A stretch of DNA of 36,966 bases from NCBI GenBank assembly GCA_012034805.1, contig JAAUOP010000038.1, positions 1 to 36,966 on the forward strand. The letters are read 5' to 3'. Shown in pieces: positions 1-7,903 of this stretch (positions are counted from its first letter, which is position 1; each line of letters begins with the position of its first letter). A program made the translations under genes and the position numbers. Below the pieces are notes generated by a model. The model was not told the origin of the DNA. It was given only the letters and a program-made list of their open reading frames with translations, and did no database searches. The DNA is from Synechococcales cyanobacterium CRU_2_2 (GTDB lineage: Bacteria; Cyanobacteriota; Cyanobacteriia; PCC-9006; JAAUQQ01).

Positions 1-661
1 CAAGCGCGCCGCCGCTCGCGCGGTAGCGATTAAACAAATCTAAGCCTCGGGAAAAGTCACCGCTGTAGGTATAAATTTGGGCCGCCCCGAGCAAAATGTC
101 GGGGGAAGGATTGCCGCCCTGGAAGACCGCCTCATAATCGGCGATCGCCTCCCCAAAGCGTCCCTGATAGCCATAGAGCAACGCCCGCTGCCCCTGGGCC
201 TCCGTATCCCGAGGCTCCAGCGCCAGAAACCGCGTCAAGGCATCAATCCCCGGTTGCTGCCACTCCGGGCGAAAACCACCCAAAAGCCCCACGGTCTTGA
301 GCGCCAGCCGATTATCGGGTTCTTGCTGGAGCACCGCTTGGTAGGCATCCCAGGAAGCTTGGTCGCGGCCCGCCCGGCGGTAAGCGATCGCCAAACCCAG
401 CTTGGCTTCAATCGAGCGAGGAAATTGTTGAATCGCCTGTTGGAAGGTCGCGATCGCTGCATCCACCTGACCGCTGCTCAGCTGCGTGTAGCCCCGACGC
501 ACCTGGGTCGGCACCGAAGCCTTCACCAGAACCTGTTGCGCCAGAACCTGTCGCGCCAGAACGCTAGATTGCCCAGTGGCCCCAATCGACGGAGCTGCGA
601 CCAAGGCCAGCCCCAATCCCAAACGGAAGAAGAACCCTGAGGTTCGAATAAGCGGAAGCAT
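1..661 (-). CDS. TPR-repeat protein with signal peptide (C-terminus cut by window edge)
   Basis: The - strand is open from an ATG at 661 to the left edge, with an in-frame TGA about 50 bases upstream of the ATG. The first ~30 residues form a hydrophobic, signal-like segment (FFFRLGLGLALVAAPSIGA), so the product is probably periplasmic or membrane-anchored. From about residue 55 there are helical pairs with TPR character (VDAAIATFQQAIQQFPRSIE, then AKLGLAIAYRRAGRDQASW, LALEPRDTEAQGQRALLYG, GRFGEAIADYEAVFQGG). TPR proteins act as protein-protein scaffolds, and no specific partner can be inferred. A 15-bp direct repeat (526-565) encodes a repeated VLA(R/Q)Q segment just after the signal region. 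The gene is on the same strand as, and 127 bases downstream of, the barrel protein gene. The TPR assignment is fairly secure; the role is unknown. Confidence 0.75.
   Translation of the reverse strand, partial: MLPLIRTSGFFFRLGLGLALVAAPSIGATGQSSVLARQVLAQQVLVKASVPTQVRRGYTQLSSGQVDAAIATFQQAIQQFPRSIEAKLGLAIAYRRAGRDQASWDAYQAVLQQEPDNRLALKTVGLLGGFRPEWQQPGIDALTRFLALEPRDTEAQGQRALLYGYQGRFGEAIADYEAVFQGGNPSPDILLGAAQIYTYSGDFSRGLDLFNRYRASGGAL
526..565. repeat. 15-bp tandem repeat, 2.6 copies, in the TPR gene
   Basis: Units at 526-540 and 541-555 differ at one base (ccagaacctgttgcg / ccagaacctgtcgcg), followed by a partial third copy. The unit is five codons long, so copy-number change would keep the frame. 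It falls in the linker between the signal peptide and the TPR domain. Confidence 0.8.
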
Positions 662-788
662 GGCGCTGTCGTCAATAAATTCAAGGATGGACGTTCAAGC
701 GGTATCGGCACAGGGAAGCTGACTCTAGCCTCAAGATGTTCACAAGGCGTTTACAAGACCAAGGTGTTCACATCTCGACCCCAGGCCC

Positions 789-3755
789 TTATGGTTTCAG
801 ACTACCCCTAGGCACGGTATCAAAATCCGCTTTGAGTCGAAAACCCGCCACGGCTTCAGACAGTTCGTCGCGCCCCTGGAGCGAAAAACCCAGTCGCAAG
901 TTCGGCAGGAAGCGGAAATCATAGAACAATTCCAAGACATCTGGCGAAGTGCTAAGGCCAATCTGCCGCCGCAGGCTTTCGTTAGAAAGCTTCCGACCGT
1001 AGGCCAGACCAATGCGATCGTCTGGGCTAAACACATCTTGAAAGTTGAAGCCCAAACTAAACGTGTCGCCACCTTCGTCCAGGGCCAGGTTTTCGTAGCG
1101 ACCATAGCGGCCAAACAAACCCATTTTGAGATTGGGAACATACCACTCGGCATTTACCCCAAAGGCTTGTTCGCGATCGCTACTCCGCAATCCCGTTCCC
1201 CCGTCCGAGCGAGGCAAGGAAAAAACCTCTTGAAAGCCATCGCCGTTGCCCGAATCCTTGTCGGAAACGTAGGACCCCCGAATAATCGCATTGCCGTAAC
1301 GCAGTCCAACCTCACCTGCAAACCCATCTAGGGCAAAGCCGCCTACTCCTTCATCCGAAGAGAACGCTGCTGCTTTGAACTCAATGTTGTCGGTTGCCGT
1401 CCAATTCATCAGCAATCCGGTGCGCGAGGCAACTCCAGCAGCACTCAGCGCCGGATTGGTCTGAAAGGCAGAATTAAAAAATTGTGTAGCGGAGTCCTTG
1501 GCGAAGCTGTTGCGATCGAAATAAGACGTCAAATCCAACTGACCCAGCGCAAACCTCAAATTGGGCAGCTGCGCCAGCGAAGTCGCAGCATACAGCTCAT
1601 TGACGCTAAACCCAGACGTATCCCCAACCGAGAACGAATCCCCACTGGTGACATCAAACGAACCGCCAAACAGCAAGTTCGACGTGAGCGGATAGGTTGT
1701 GGTCAACCGAGCCCGAGCCGAAGTATCACTGCCCTCGGACAGAAAAACCCCCTGGAGAGAATATTGCGGACGTCCCACAGCGCTCGTCCGCAACAATTGT
1801 CCATCGCGAAACTGGGGTAGACGGGCTTCCTGCTGAATCTGAGGCGAAATCAGTGCCGGTAGACCGGGAAGATTCGGAGTTTGAAAAGGCGTCGGCTCGT
1901 CTAACGGCCCACCCACTGCGCCCCCCGGAACCCCCTGCGCAGGCGCGGCCAAGACGGGCTGAGGATCAAGCGGAGGCGTACTGGACGGCGGAATACTCGC
2001 AGGCCACTGGGGCCACCCATTCGAGTTAAAACTCGACACACCAGGCTGTAGCCCCGGTGGTGACGGCAATCCCAAGTCTTGATTCGTCGGAGCAGATCCA
2101 ACCGCCTCCAATGTGCGGCCATAGCTACCCGGCGCAGGGGGTGCTGGCAACAGCAAAGGCTGCATCGGGCTCGCCGCCAGGTTGCCACCGTAGGCAGCGG
2201 CGGGATAGCCCCAACCGCCGGGATAGGGTAGCTGTTGAGCATAGGGTTGAGCGTAGGGTTGGAGCGGTTGAGGGTAGCCCGCGATCGGGGGATAGCCCAT
2301 GGTCTGGGGATAAGCTGGCGCGGGATAACCAGGGGCTGCGTAACCAGTCACAGGATAGCCGGGGGCTGCGTAACCGGTCACGGGATAACCGGTCATAGGA
2401 TAACCAGGGGCAGAATAACCAGGGGCAGGATAACCTGCGATCGGATAACCCGGAACACCGCCTCCCGGCACCATATATGGCGGCATCCCCGGCGCGGGGT
2501 AAATCACATAGTAGTAAGGCGCGGGGGCTGCCGGGTAAGCCATCGGAGCGCCATAGCCTGGAGTGCCATAGCCTGGAGCGTAAGGCTGCTGTTGAGCGTA
2601 GGGCTGCTGTTGAACGTAAGGCTGCTGTTGAAGAACGTAAGGCTGAACATATCCAGGCTGAGGATAAACTCCAGAGGCATAGCCCGGTGGCACAGGCGGC
2701 AGCGCTTGACCCACAGACATCGGGGCAGTGGGCAGCGCATAGGCTTCAGATGTTGCCTCATGGCCTGGGTAAGCAGGGGCCGGAGCCAGTACGGGCAAGG
2801 CTGCCTGACGAGAGGAAACACCCTGGGAGGCAGCGGACAGTCCCAGAGAACGCGTCATATCCTTGTCCGCGAGCCGAGGTGCTACGGATCGAGAGAGGGG
2901 TTGAGGAGATCTTCCCGCTGCCACAATTGTAGTTGCTGCCGCATTGGCCGACGGGGGCGGGGGAAGTTTCGGGGCAGATTTTAGGGGTAGGGCGGCGCTG
3001 GACTGGAGTTGTGGCCTAGGTGATGAGGCCACAGGCCGAGGAGGGGTCGGCACCGGGAGCTGAGGCGAGGGGGCTGGGCTCACCGACCTAGGTGCCACCG
3101 CAGCTTGGGAAACTGGCATTGCCATTTGACCAATGAGGGCATCTTCTGCGGATTGGGCAGATGGCGCAGATGGCAATGATCCGTCAGATGGTGAGTGAAC
3201 GGATGGAGTTGCAGGCAAGTTTGCAGGCTGGCTAGCTGGTGGCTTAACGGAACGATATCGATAGGCTGGCACCGAGGCCGCTGCCAGCAGCTCATTCTGG
3301 CCCGTGATCGATCGCGATCGATCCGCTTGCAACATGGCAGGCGTTGGGGCAGGCACAGGCCCCCACGGGGATGTCGCTGTTAGATTTGAGGTTCGATTTG
3401 AGCTTGCTGCTAGATCCGGGGCTGTTAGTGTCAGGTTCGGAGCTGTCAGGTTCGGGGCTGTCATATCCTGCGACGAGGGCAAAGGCGCGATCGCCTCCTC
3501 TCCTCCGGCCATCGGCAACGTCTGGGCCTGAACAATACTGGAGGCCAAAACCATCGAAAGCGTTCCAACGGAACAGATGCGTCTCACCCGCCCACCCGTG
3601 AAGCGATCACGATGGGTAGATTCCAGATCGGAGGCAAGAGCAGAAGATTGAGCGAGCGAGTGAGGACCGAAAGACTCGGAATCGAATGAGCCAGATACGG
3701 AAAACGGCGAGAACGGGGACAAAACAGCAAGCAAACGGAGAAACTGACTAGCCAT
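789..3755 (-). CDS. Large Pro/Tyr-rich protein with C-terminal outer-membrane beta-barrel (porin-like)
   Basis: This is a 988-residue protein from the ATG at 3755; a GTG at 3764 is an alternative. The true start is uncertain, because a convincing signal peptide (RRICSVGTLSMVLASSIVQA, cleavage before QT) begins only about 57 residues in, after a GTG at 3587. Residues ~80-650 are low-complexity and Pro/Ala/Ser-rich, with QQQPY(V/A) repeats and GYPxx pentapeptide repeats around residues 370-510. From about residue 690 to the end, alternating hydrophobic strands with aromatic edges (LRFALGQLDLTSYFDRNSF, MGLFGRYGRYENLAL, DVLELFYDFRFLPNLRLGFS) look like a carbohydrate-porin type barrel. I infer an outer-membrane channel or surface protein whose long N-terminal part could span the peptidoglycan or be surface-exposed. 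No catalytic motif is visible, and I do not recognise a named family for the whole protein. Confidence 0.7.
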   Translation of the reverse strand: MASQFLRLLAVLSPFSPFSVSGSFDSESFGPHSLAQSSALASDLESTHRDRFTGGRVRRICSVGTLSMVLASSIVQAQTLPMAGGEEAIAPLPSSQDMTAPNLTAPNLTLTAPDLAASSNRTSNLTATSPWGPVPAPTPAMLQADRSRSITGQNELLAAASVPAYRYRSVKPPASQPANLPATPSVHSPSDGSLPSAPSAQSAEDALIGQMAMPVSQAAVAPRSVSPAPSPQLPVPTPPRPVASSPRPQLQSSAALPLKSAPKLPPPPSANAAATTIVAAGRSPQPLSRSVAPRLADKDMTRSLGLSAASQGVSSRQAALPVLAPAPAYPGHEATSEAYALPTAPMSVGQALPPVPPGYASGVYPQPGYVQPYVLQQQPYVQQQPYAQQQPYAPGYGTPGYGAPMAYPAAPAPYYYVIYPAPGMPPYMVPGGGVPGYPIAGYPAPGYSAPGYPMTGYPVTGYAAPGYPVTGYAAPGYPAPAYPQTMGYPPIAGYPQPLQPYAQPYAQQLPYPGGWGYPAAAYGGNLAASPMQPLLLPAPPAPGSYGRTLEAVGSAPTNQDLGLPSPPGLQPGVSSFNSNGWPQWPASIPPSSTPPLDPQPVLAAPAQGVPGGAVGGPLDEPTPFQTPNLPGLPALISPQIQQEARLPQFRDGQLLRTSAVGRPQYSLQGVFLSEGSDTSARARLTTTYPLTSNLLFGGSFDVTSGDSFSVGDTSGFSVNELYAATSLAQLPNLRFALGQLDLTSYFDRNSFAKDSATQFFNSAFQTNPALSAAGVASRTGLLMNWTATDNIEFKAAAFSSDEGVGGFALDGFAGEVGLRYGNAIIRGSYVSDKDSGNGDGFQEVFSLPRSDGGTGLRSSDREQAFGVNAEWYVPNLKMGLFGRYGRYENLALDEGGDTFSLGFNFQDVFSPDDRIGLAYGRKLSNESLRRQIGLSTSPDVLELFYDFRFLPNLRLGFSLQGRDELSEAVAGFRLKADFDTVPRGSLKP
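2215..2640. repeat. Coding repeats: GYPxx pentapeptides (2215-2462) and QQQPY units (2578-2640)
   Basis: On the - strand the stretch encodes about a dozen GYP/GYA/GYS-centred pentapeptides (15-bp period, e.g. GYPAPGYSAPGYPMTGYPVT) and three 18-bp units encoding QQQPY(V/A). Such flexible, Tyr/Pro-rich repeats resemble elastic or adhesive linkers. The high GC and near-identity of the units make length variation between strains likely. Confidence 0.75.
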
Positions 3756-4098
3756 GCCTCTCACACCACCAGGAATAAAATAGCTGAAACGGTTCCATCA
3801 CGGGCCTGACTCTAAGACGTTTGATACGCGGCCGACACCCCAATGACAAATTCCACGGCTGGCAGCGATGTATGATTTTTGACACACAGCTATCCACATT
3901 AAGGGATTTGGCTGGAATTGCCAACTGCTTAGAGAATAATCATAGAGTGCCACAAACCGGCGGTCTGAGACATCGTCACCTGAACCGAGTTTTGGGCGGA
4001 AACAATCCTCGACAGCCGGGAATACTAGAGCCAGATGTGCAGGCTTGGTTCACGCCTGGACCGTCCGGATTCACTGACCCTCACGGGAATTCTGCACC
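3756..4098. other. Divergent intergenic region between the barrel gene and the lipoprotein gene
   Basis: About 340 bases separate two divergently transcribed envelope genes, so promoters for both probably lie here. I see no convincing -35/-10 pair, terminator or RNA gene. A short open frame (3821-4102) has no recognisable product and I treat it as noise. Confidence 0.4.
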
Positions 4099-4809
4099 AT
4101 GATGCTTCGAGCCCTTGCTTTCATTTTGTTGAGCTCCAGCCTTGCGATCGCAGGCTGCCAATCTCCCCAAGCTTCGCTCACCCAGCTTTCCTTGGCGGTG
4201 AAGCCTAGCGATCAGGCTGGCACCTATCAACTTTCCGGCAGCAGCAATTTGCCCGACGGAACCCGGCTCACGGTACAAGGCCTACGGCAACTCCGCTCGA
4301 TCCACCCTGGCATGGCTCAAGAGAGTCGAGCCGGATTTTCTATCCTTGACCAAAAAATAGTCAAAGTGACCCAGGGTCGCTGGACAACCGATTTAAGCCT
4401 TTGGAAGACCGCAGAGGATGGCACACCCGCCGAGTCCTGGCAAATTGACTTGCCCGACGGAGCCCGGAACTTTGAGGCTGATGCCGAGGTTTTGTTCACA
4501 ACCACCACGCCTCCTTCGAATGACGCCCAAGTTCTTGAACAACAGTGGGAGGCCAGCAAAAAGAATCCCGAGGGATATCAGGTTGGATTTACCGCTGAGG
4601 GGCGCTGGTATTTGCGGACCCAAAAAGCGCTGGCTTTGACACCGCCGTCGGTGAGCCAGGCGACGGTCAAGGCTGAGACGGAGGCGATCGCCATTCGCCC
4701 TGCCCAGGACAAGGTCGATCGCCGCGAGGTGGATCCTGCCATTGAGGATCCATCCCTCGCCCAACCCCTAACCGACGCCGCCCCTGCCCCGCAGGAGATG
4801 ATGCGCTAG
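4099..4809 (+). CDS. Predicted lipoprotein of unknown function
   Basis: The product is a 236-residue protein starting MMLRALAFILLSSSLAIAGC. This is a lipoprotein signal with lipobox A-I-A-G-C and modified Cys at residue 20, so it should be anchored in the plasma or outer membrane facing the periplasm. Residues ~30-150 contain a probable beta-rich domain (YQLSGSSNLPDGTRLTVQGL, then FSILDQKIVKVTQGRWTTDL), reminiscent of periplasmic Ig/SH3-like folds. The last ~60 residues are Pro/Ala/Asp-rich and probably disordered. Two ATGs (4099, 4102) are equally possible starts and no strong Shine-Dalgarno is seen. Its 3' end is 13 bases from the convergent Ig-like gene. The lipoprotein call is solid; the function is unknown. 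Confidence 0.8.
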   Translation: MMLRALAFILLSSSLAIAGCQSPQASLTQLSLAVKPSDQAGTYQLSGSSNLPDGTRLTVQGLRQLRSIHPGMAQESRAGFSILDQKIVKVTQGRWTTDLSLWKTAEDGTPAESWQIDLPDGARNFEADAEVLFTTTTPPSNDAQVLEQQWEASKKNPEGYQVGFTAEGRWYLRTQKALALTPPSVSQATVKAETEAIAIRPAQDKVDRREVDPAIEDPSLAQPLTDAAPAPQEMMR

Positions 4810-4822
4810 TGTGAAGGGTGGG

Positions 4823-5965
4823 CTAGCGCTGGCGCAACTGAACGGTCGTGGTTTTGCTGGTCAGTTCCCTGGCTTGATCCCTTGTTTTTGTCGTGAGTTC
4901 GATTTGGTAGCGCGTGCCGCGCTGCACCAGAGCAGGGGACGGCACTTGCACTTCAAACCAACCCTGGCTATCGGCCTGAATGTCGGTGGCAACCAGGCGA
5001 TCGCCACCCAGGCTCAGCACCCCTCCAAAAATCGGCGTGGTTGCGGTCACAAGTACCCGAACCGTCGCGTTGGGGACAGTTCTGCCAACTAGGGTAAATC
5101 CTTGGGTGGTGATGCGATCGCCATCCCGGTGACTCGTCAACTGCGGAGCTGGCAGCAGGGTGCCCACAGTTCCCGTTCCGTCCGATGGTGTTGCCGGTGT
5201 GCTAGACGTCCCGCCTGTGATCGTTGGAGCCAGCGTTGTTGGGTCAGTCGGCTGGTCACTAAAAACAGCAGGCACAGAAGCTACACCGTAGGCAACTTGG
5301 CCCTGGTTCGCCAAACGCCCGACAATGGTGCCCTCACGAATTGCTCCCATTACAGGCAAAGTTGCGACGTAAACTCCAGCTGAGGATTCTTGGGCCTGAA
5401 TCGTGCGCACAGTTCGTCCGTCTTCCACCAAGAGCACCGAAGCCTGGGCTCCTCGCGTGCCGTTGAGGGTGACCAGCAAGGTGGTGCCGGGGCCGAGGCT
5501 GCCGGTGGCGTTGTGGGTGACTTGGCTGATGGCGAGGGTGGGCTGCGATCGTACCGCAAAAGCCCAGCTGACGCTGCGGAGCTGTCCCTGGGTCGATTCA
5601 TAATCTAAACGAACGGTGTAAGCCCCTGCTGCTAGCGCTCTCTCTGGGCGGTAGCTAAAGAAATTGCGCGTGATCGTACTGCGGCTGGTGACGTCCTGAC
5701 CGTTCAAAAAAATTCGGACAGAGTCGGCTTTAACCGCCCCACTGGCCTCGGTTTCAAACACACCCGCGATCGAGGTGTCTGGGGAGACGCCCTGGCTGCT
5801 GACACCAGGGGTGACATCGATTACACGCTGGGCCTGAACAGGGCCAGCCAACGTGCCGACCAGGCCAACTCCGAGCATTAATCCGAAGATCGGCCTCGGT
5901 ATCAAGCTGGGGGTCAGGCTAGGGATCAGGCCAATCAGGCGGGGTGAGAGGAGACCGTTCATCAT
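4823..5965 (-). CDS. Secreted Ig-like domain protein, function unknown
   Basis: This 380-residue protein has a long N-terminal signal region (two SLxP segments, then FGLMLGVGLVGTLAGPVQA, cleavage before QRV). Residues ~55-150 look like a bacterial Ig-like fold (ISRNF-type strand turns; VRIFLNGQDVTSRSTITRNF, AAGAYTVRLDYES). A central Ser/Thr/Pro/Gly linker (around residues 245-275) precedes a second beta-rich domain (ITTQGFTLVGRTVPNATVRV, then GWFEVQVPSPALVQRGTRYQ) typical of Ig-like surface or matrix proteins. No enzymatic motif is visible. A seven-base A run at 5706-5712 (coding-strand T7) is in frame, a useful contrast with the broken T runs elsewhere. The start is ATG 5965 or 5962. Confidence 0.7.
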   Translation of the reverse strand: MMNGLLSPRLIGLIPSLTPSLIPRPIFGLMLGVGLVGTLAGPVQAQRVIDVTPGVSSQGVSPDTSIAGVFETEASGAVKADSVRIFLNGQDVTSRSTITRNFFSYRPERALAAGAYTVRLDYESTQGQLRSVSWAFAVRSQPTLAISQVTHNATGSLGPGTTLLVTLNGTRGAQASVLLVEDGRTVRTIQAQESSAGVYVATLPVMGAIREGTIVGRLANQGQVAYGVASVPAVFSDQPTDPTTLAPTITGGTSSTPATPSDGTGTVGTLLPAPQLTSHRDGDRITTQGFTLVGRTVPNATVRVLVTATTPIFGGVLSLGGDRLVATDIQADSQGWFEVQVPSPALVQRGTRYQIELTTKTRDQARELTSKTTTVQLRQR

Positions 5966-6535
5966 GAGTCGTTAACCAACCGTAAATCAGGGCATGAATA
6001 CTCTAGTCATGCCCAAACTCACGCTATAAATCTGGTTGATTCTAAGCAAGCAAAATACTCGTCTGGCCAAGACAGGCAGATACAACCTCAGCGCAAAATC
6101 ATCGGCCAGATTCCTTTTGCGAGATTCCTTTTGCGAGATTCCTTTTGCGAGATTCCTTTTGCGAGATTCCGTAGTTCTCGCTATGAACTCCCTCAGATCA
6201 GATGGGCATCTTGAAAGAGTGCGGCAAAACGCTATGTACCGTTTCAGCTCTGCCCCGGTTCCGTTGCAGCTCCTTTGGGTTCTCCTGCACCTGAGGCTTC
6301 GCATTACCTTCAGCTACCTCAGACCTAGGCTTTGCCCCCTGCCTGGTCAATGGCTTCGAGGCCGGTGCTCTCTACGGAGTTGCCCGTTTGCCTCTGGGCG
6401 TTCAGCCCCCCAAAAGTTTGCTCTGGCCAATGGCTCCTGAGCTTGAGTCAGGACTTTGGGCCTGTGTCAGGACTTTGATCGGTTTAGCGATCGCACCCCC
6501 CCCCTCACCCTCCCATTCGTTCACGGTTTGAACCC
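5966..6535. other. Gene-poor region with a 14-bp tandem repeat
   Basis: This 570-base stretch lies upstream of the Ig-like gene (- strand) and of the possible small gene at 6536. Apart from the tandem repeat at 6109-6170, I see no recognisable gene. The open frames crossing it (for example 6036-6440 on +) simply translate the repeat or are composition-driven. Confidence 0.5.
6109..6170. repeat. 14-bp tandem repeat, 4.4 copies
   Basis: The unit gattccttttgcga starts at 6109, 6123, 6137 and 6151, with a final gattcc at 6165-6170; the copies are identical. The 14-bp period does not keep a reading frame, consistent with non-coding DNA. It lies 144 bases upstream of the start of the - strand Ig-like gene, so it could affect that gene's promoter spacing. 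Confidence 0.95.
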
Positions 6536-6712
6536 ATGGAAATGCAGAAACAATTTTCGCTTAAGTTTCCCGTTTGGCAATATCTCACCCAGCCCCTCTT
6601 TCACGAGGACTGTCAGCTTCGCCTCAATCCCAAAGAATTTTGGAAGGACTACCAGGTGGACTTCCTAGAGCATTGTTTCATGATCACCTCTGAAAGCTCC
6701 AATCCGAGTTAG
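6536..6712 (+). CDS. Possible small protein, 58 aa, unknown
   Basis: An ATG at 6536 opens a 58-codon frame ending in TAG at 6710-6712. The product begins MEMQKQFSLKFPVWQYLTQP and continues with LRLNPKEFWKDYQVDFLEHC. Its composition, with Trp, Tyr, Phe and charged residues in helix-like spacing, looks like real protein rather than shadow translation. The frame ends four bases into the convergent moxR gene. I see no clear ribosome site (the upstream bases are acggtttgaaccc) and recognise no family. It could instead be the remnant of a longer gene. Confidence 0.45.
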   Translation: MEMQKQFSLKFPVWQYLTQPLFHEDCQLRLNPKEFWKDYQVDFLEHCFMITSESSNPS

Positions 6713-7632
6713 GGCTCATGATGTTCGGGAATCGCGATCGTCTCCAGCAGGCGATCGATCACCCCCCGGCCTGATTCGCTCCCGGACGGAATCACCCGAT
6801 GGGCCAGCACCGATGGAGCCAGTCGCTTGATGTCATCGGGCAGGACAAATTCTCGATGGTCGAGAAAGGCGATCGCTTGGGCCGCCCGGTGCAGCGCCAC
6901 AGCCCCTCGAGGGCTCACCCCCAAGGTCAGGGCATCTTCCGATCGCGTTGCCCGCACCAACGCCAAAATATACTGCTGCAAAGAGGTTTCCACCTTGACC
7001 TTGCGGCAGTGCTGCTGCAGCGTCTGCACCTCCGCCAAGGAAAGGCAAGGCCGAAGTTCTTCTGCGGTCTTCGCAAACTCCAGTCGCTGAAGCATCATCA
7101 GCTCCTCCGCTTCCGTTGGATAGCCCAGAGACAGCGCTAGTAAGAACCGATCCATCTGTGCTTCTGGCAGTGGAAACGTTCCCTGATACTCCACCGGATT
7201 CTGGGTCGCAATCACAAAAAAAGGCTTAGGCACCGGCCGAGAAACCCCGTCGATCGTCACTTGCTGCTCTTCCATCACTTCTAGTAGCGACGACTGGGTT
7301 CGCGGCGTGGCCCGATTAATTTCATCCGCCAGCAACACGTTGGCAAACACAGGGCCGGGTAAAAATTCAAATTCTCCCCGGCTGGGGTTCCAAATATTGG
7401 TTCCGGTGACATCGCTGGGCAGCAGGTCTGGCGTGCACTGCACCCGCTGAAACTTGCCGTCAATCGAACGGGCAAGAGACTTGGCGAGCAGCGTTTTCCC
7501 GACGCCTGGCACATCTTCCAAAAGGGCGTGTCCGCCTGCCAACAACGCCACCATCGCCAACCGAATCGCGTCTTGTTTGCCCACGATGGTCTGACTTAAA
7601 TTTTCGGTTAATCGCTCGATGCCTGCTCTCAT
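6709..7632 (-). CDS. MoxR-family AAA+ ATPase
   Basis: The product is 307 residues, the usual MoxR length. It has Walker A GVGKT at residues 43-47, Walker B LLADEINRA around 100-107 and sensor-1 ATQNP around 142-146, then a winged-helix-like AAA lid that includes SPRGAVALHRAAQAIAF. MoxR proteins are chaperone-like ATPases that mature or activate partner complexes, often VWA/DUF58 proteins. Here no DUF58 or VWA gene is adjacent, so the partner must be elsewhere. A run of seven Ts on the coding strand (A run 7216-7222) encodes the Phe-Phe of KPFFVIATQNP and is intact. The family is certain; the specific role is unknown. Confidence 0.93.
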   Translation of the reverse strand: MRAGIERLTENLSQTIVGKQDAIRLAMVALLAGGHALLEDVPGVGKTLLAKSLARSIDGKFQRVQCTPDLLPSDVTGTNIWNPSRGEFEFLPGPVFANVLLADEINRATPRTQSSLLEVMEEQQVTIDGVSRPVPKPFFVIATQNPVEYQGTFPLPEAQMDRFLLALSLGYPTEAEELMMLQRLEFAKTAEELRPCLSLAEVQTLQQHCRKVKVETSLQQYILALVRATRSEDALTLGVSPRGAVALHRAAQAIAFLDHREFVLPDDIKRLAPSVLAHRVIPSGSESGRGVIDRLLETIAIPEHHEP

Positions 7633-7903
7633 TTACTCATACTCTGTGTAACTATAAATACCGTACAGAGTGAATATTGTACAGGGCGCTCGCAATGCGG
7701 TCTATTCCGGCCAAACAGGCAACTCCAGCGACTCCGAATCGACTCGTGCCCACGTGCGCCCTGCCCAAAATTGTTTGTGGCCCAGAACCGGCGATCGCAC
7801 CCCACGAAAGAGGCAATCCAAACAGCACCCTAGAGGTGGCCTGTCATGATAGCCTCAATTCTAATTCGACATTGCCCATTGCTCCGGAAGCGTCGCACGA
7901 TTC

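Noticed and set aside
2215..2640. CRISPR-like periodic repeats
   Set aside because: The repeats are coding pentapeptides and QQQPY units without unique spacers, in frame with the barrel protein.
2235..2984. Long + strand open frame (249 codons) rich in Arg/Gly/Ile opposite the barrel gene
   Set aside because: It is the shadow of the repetitive Pro/Tyr-rich coding region on the - strand. The product is a low-complexity translation of those repeats with no recognisable domain.
6036..6440. + strand 134-codon open frame
   Set aside because: Its centre is the 14-bp tandem repeat read in rotating frames (RFLLRDSFCEIPFA), and the rest has no protein-like pattern.
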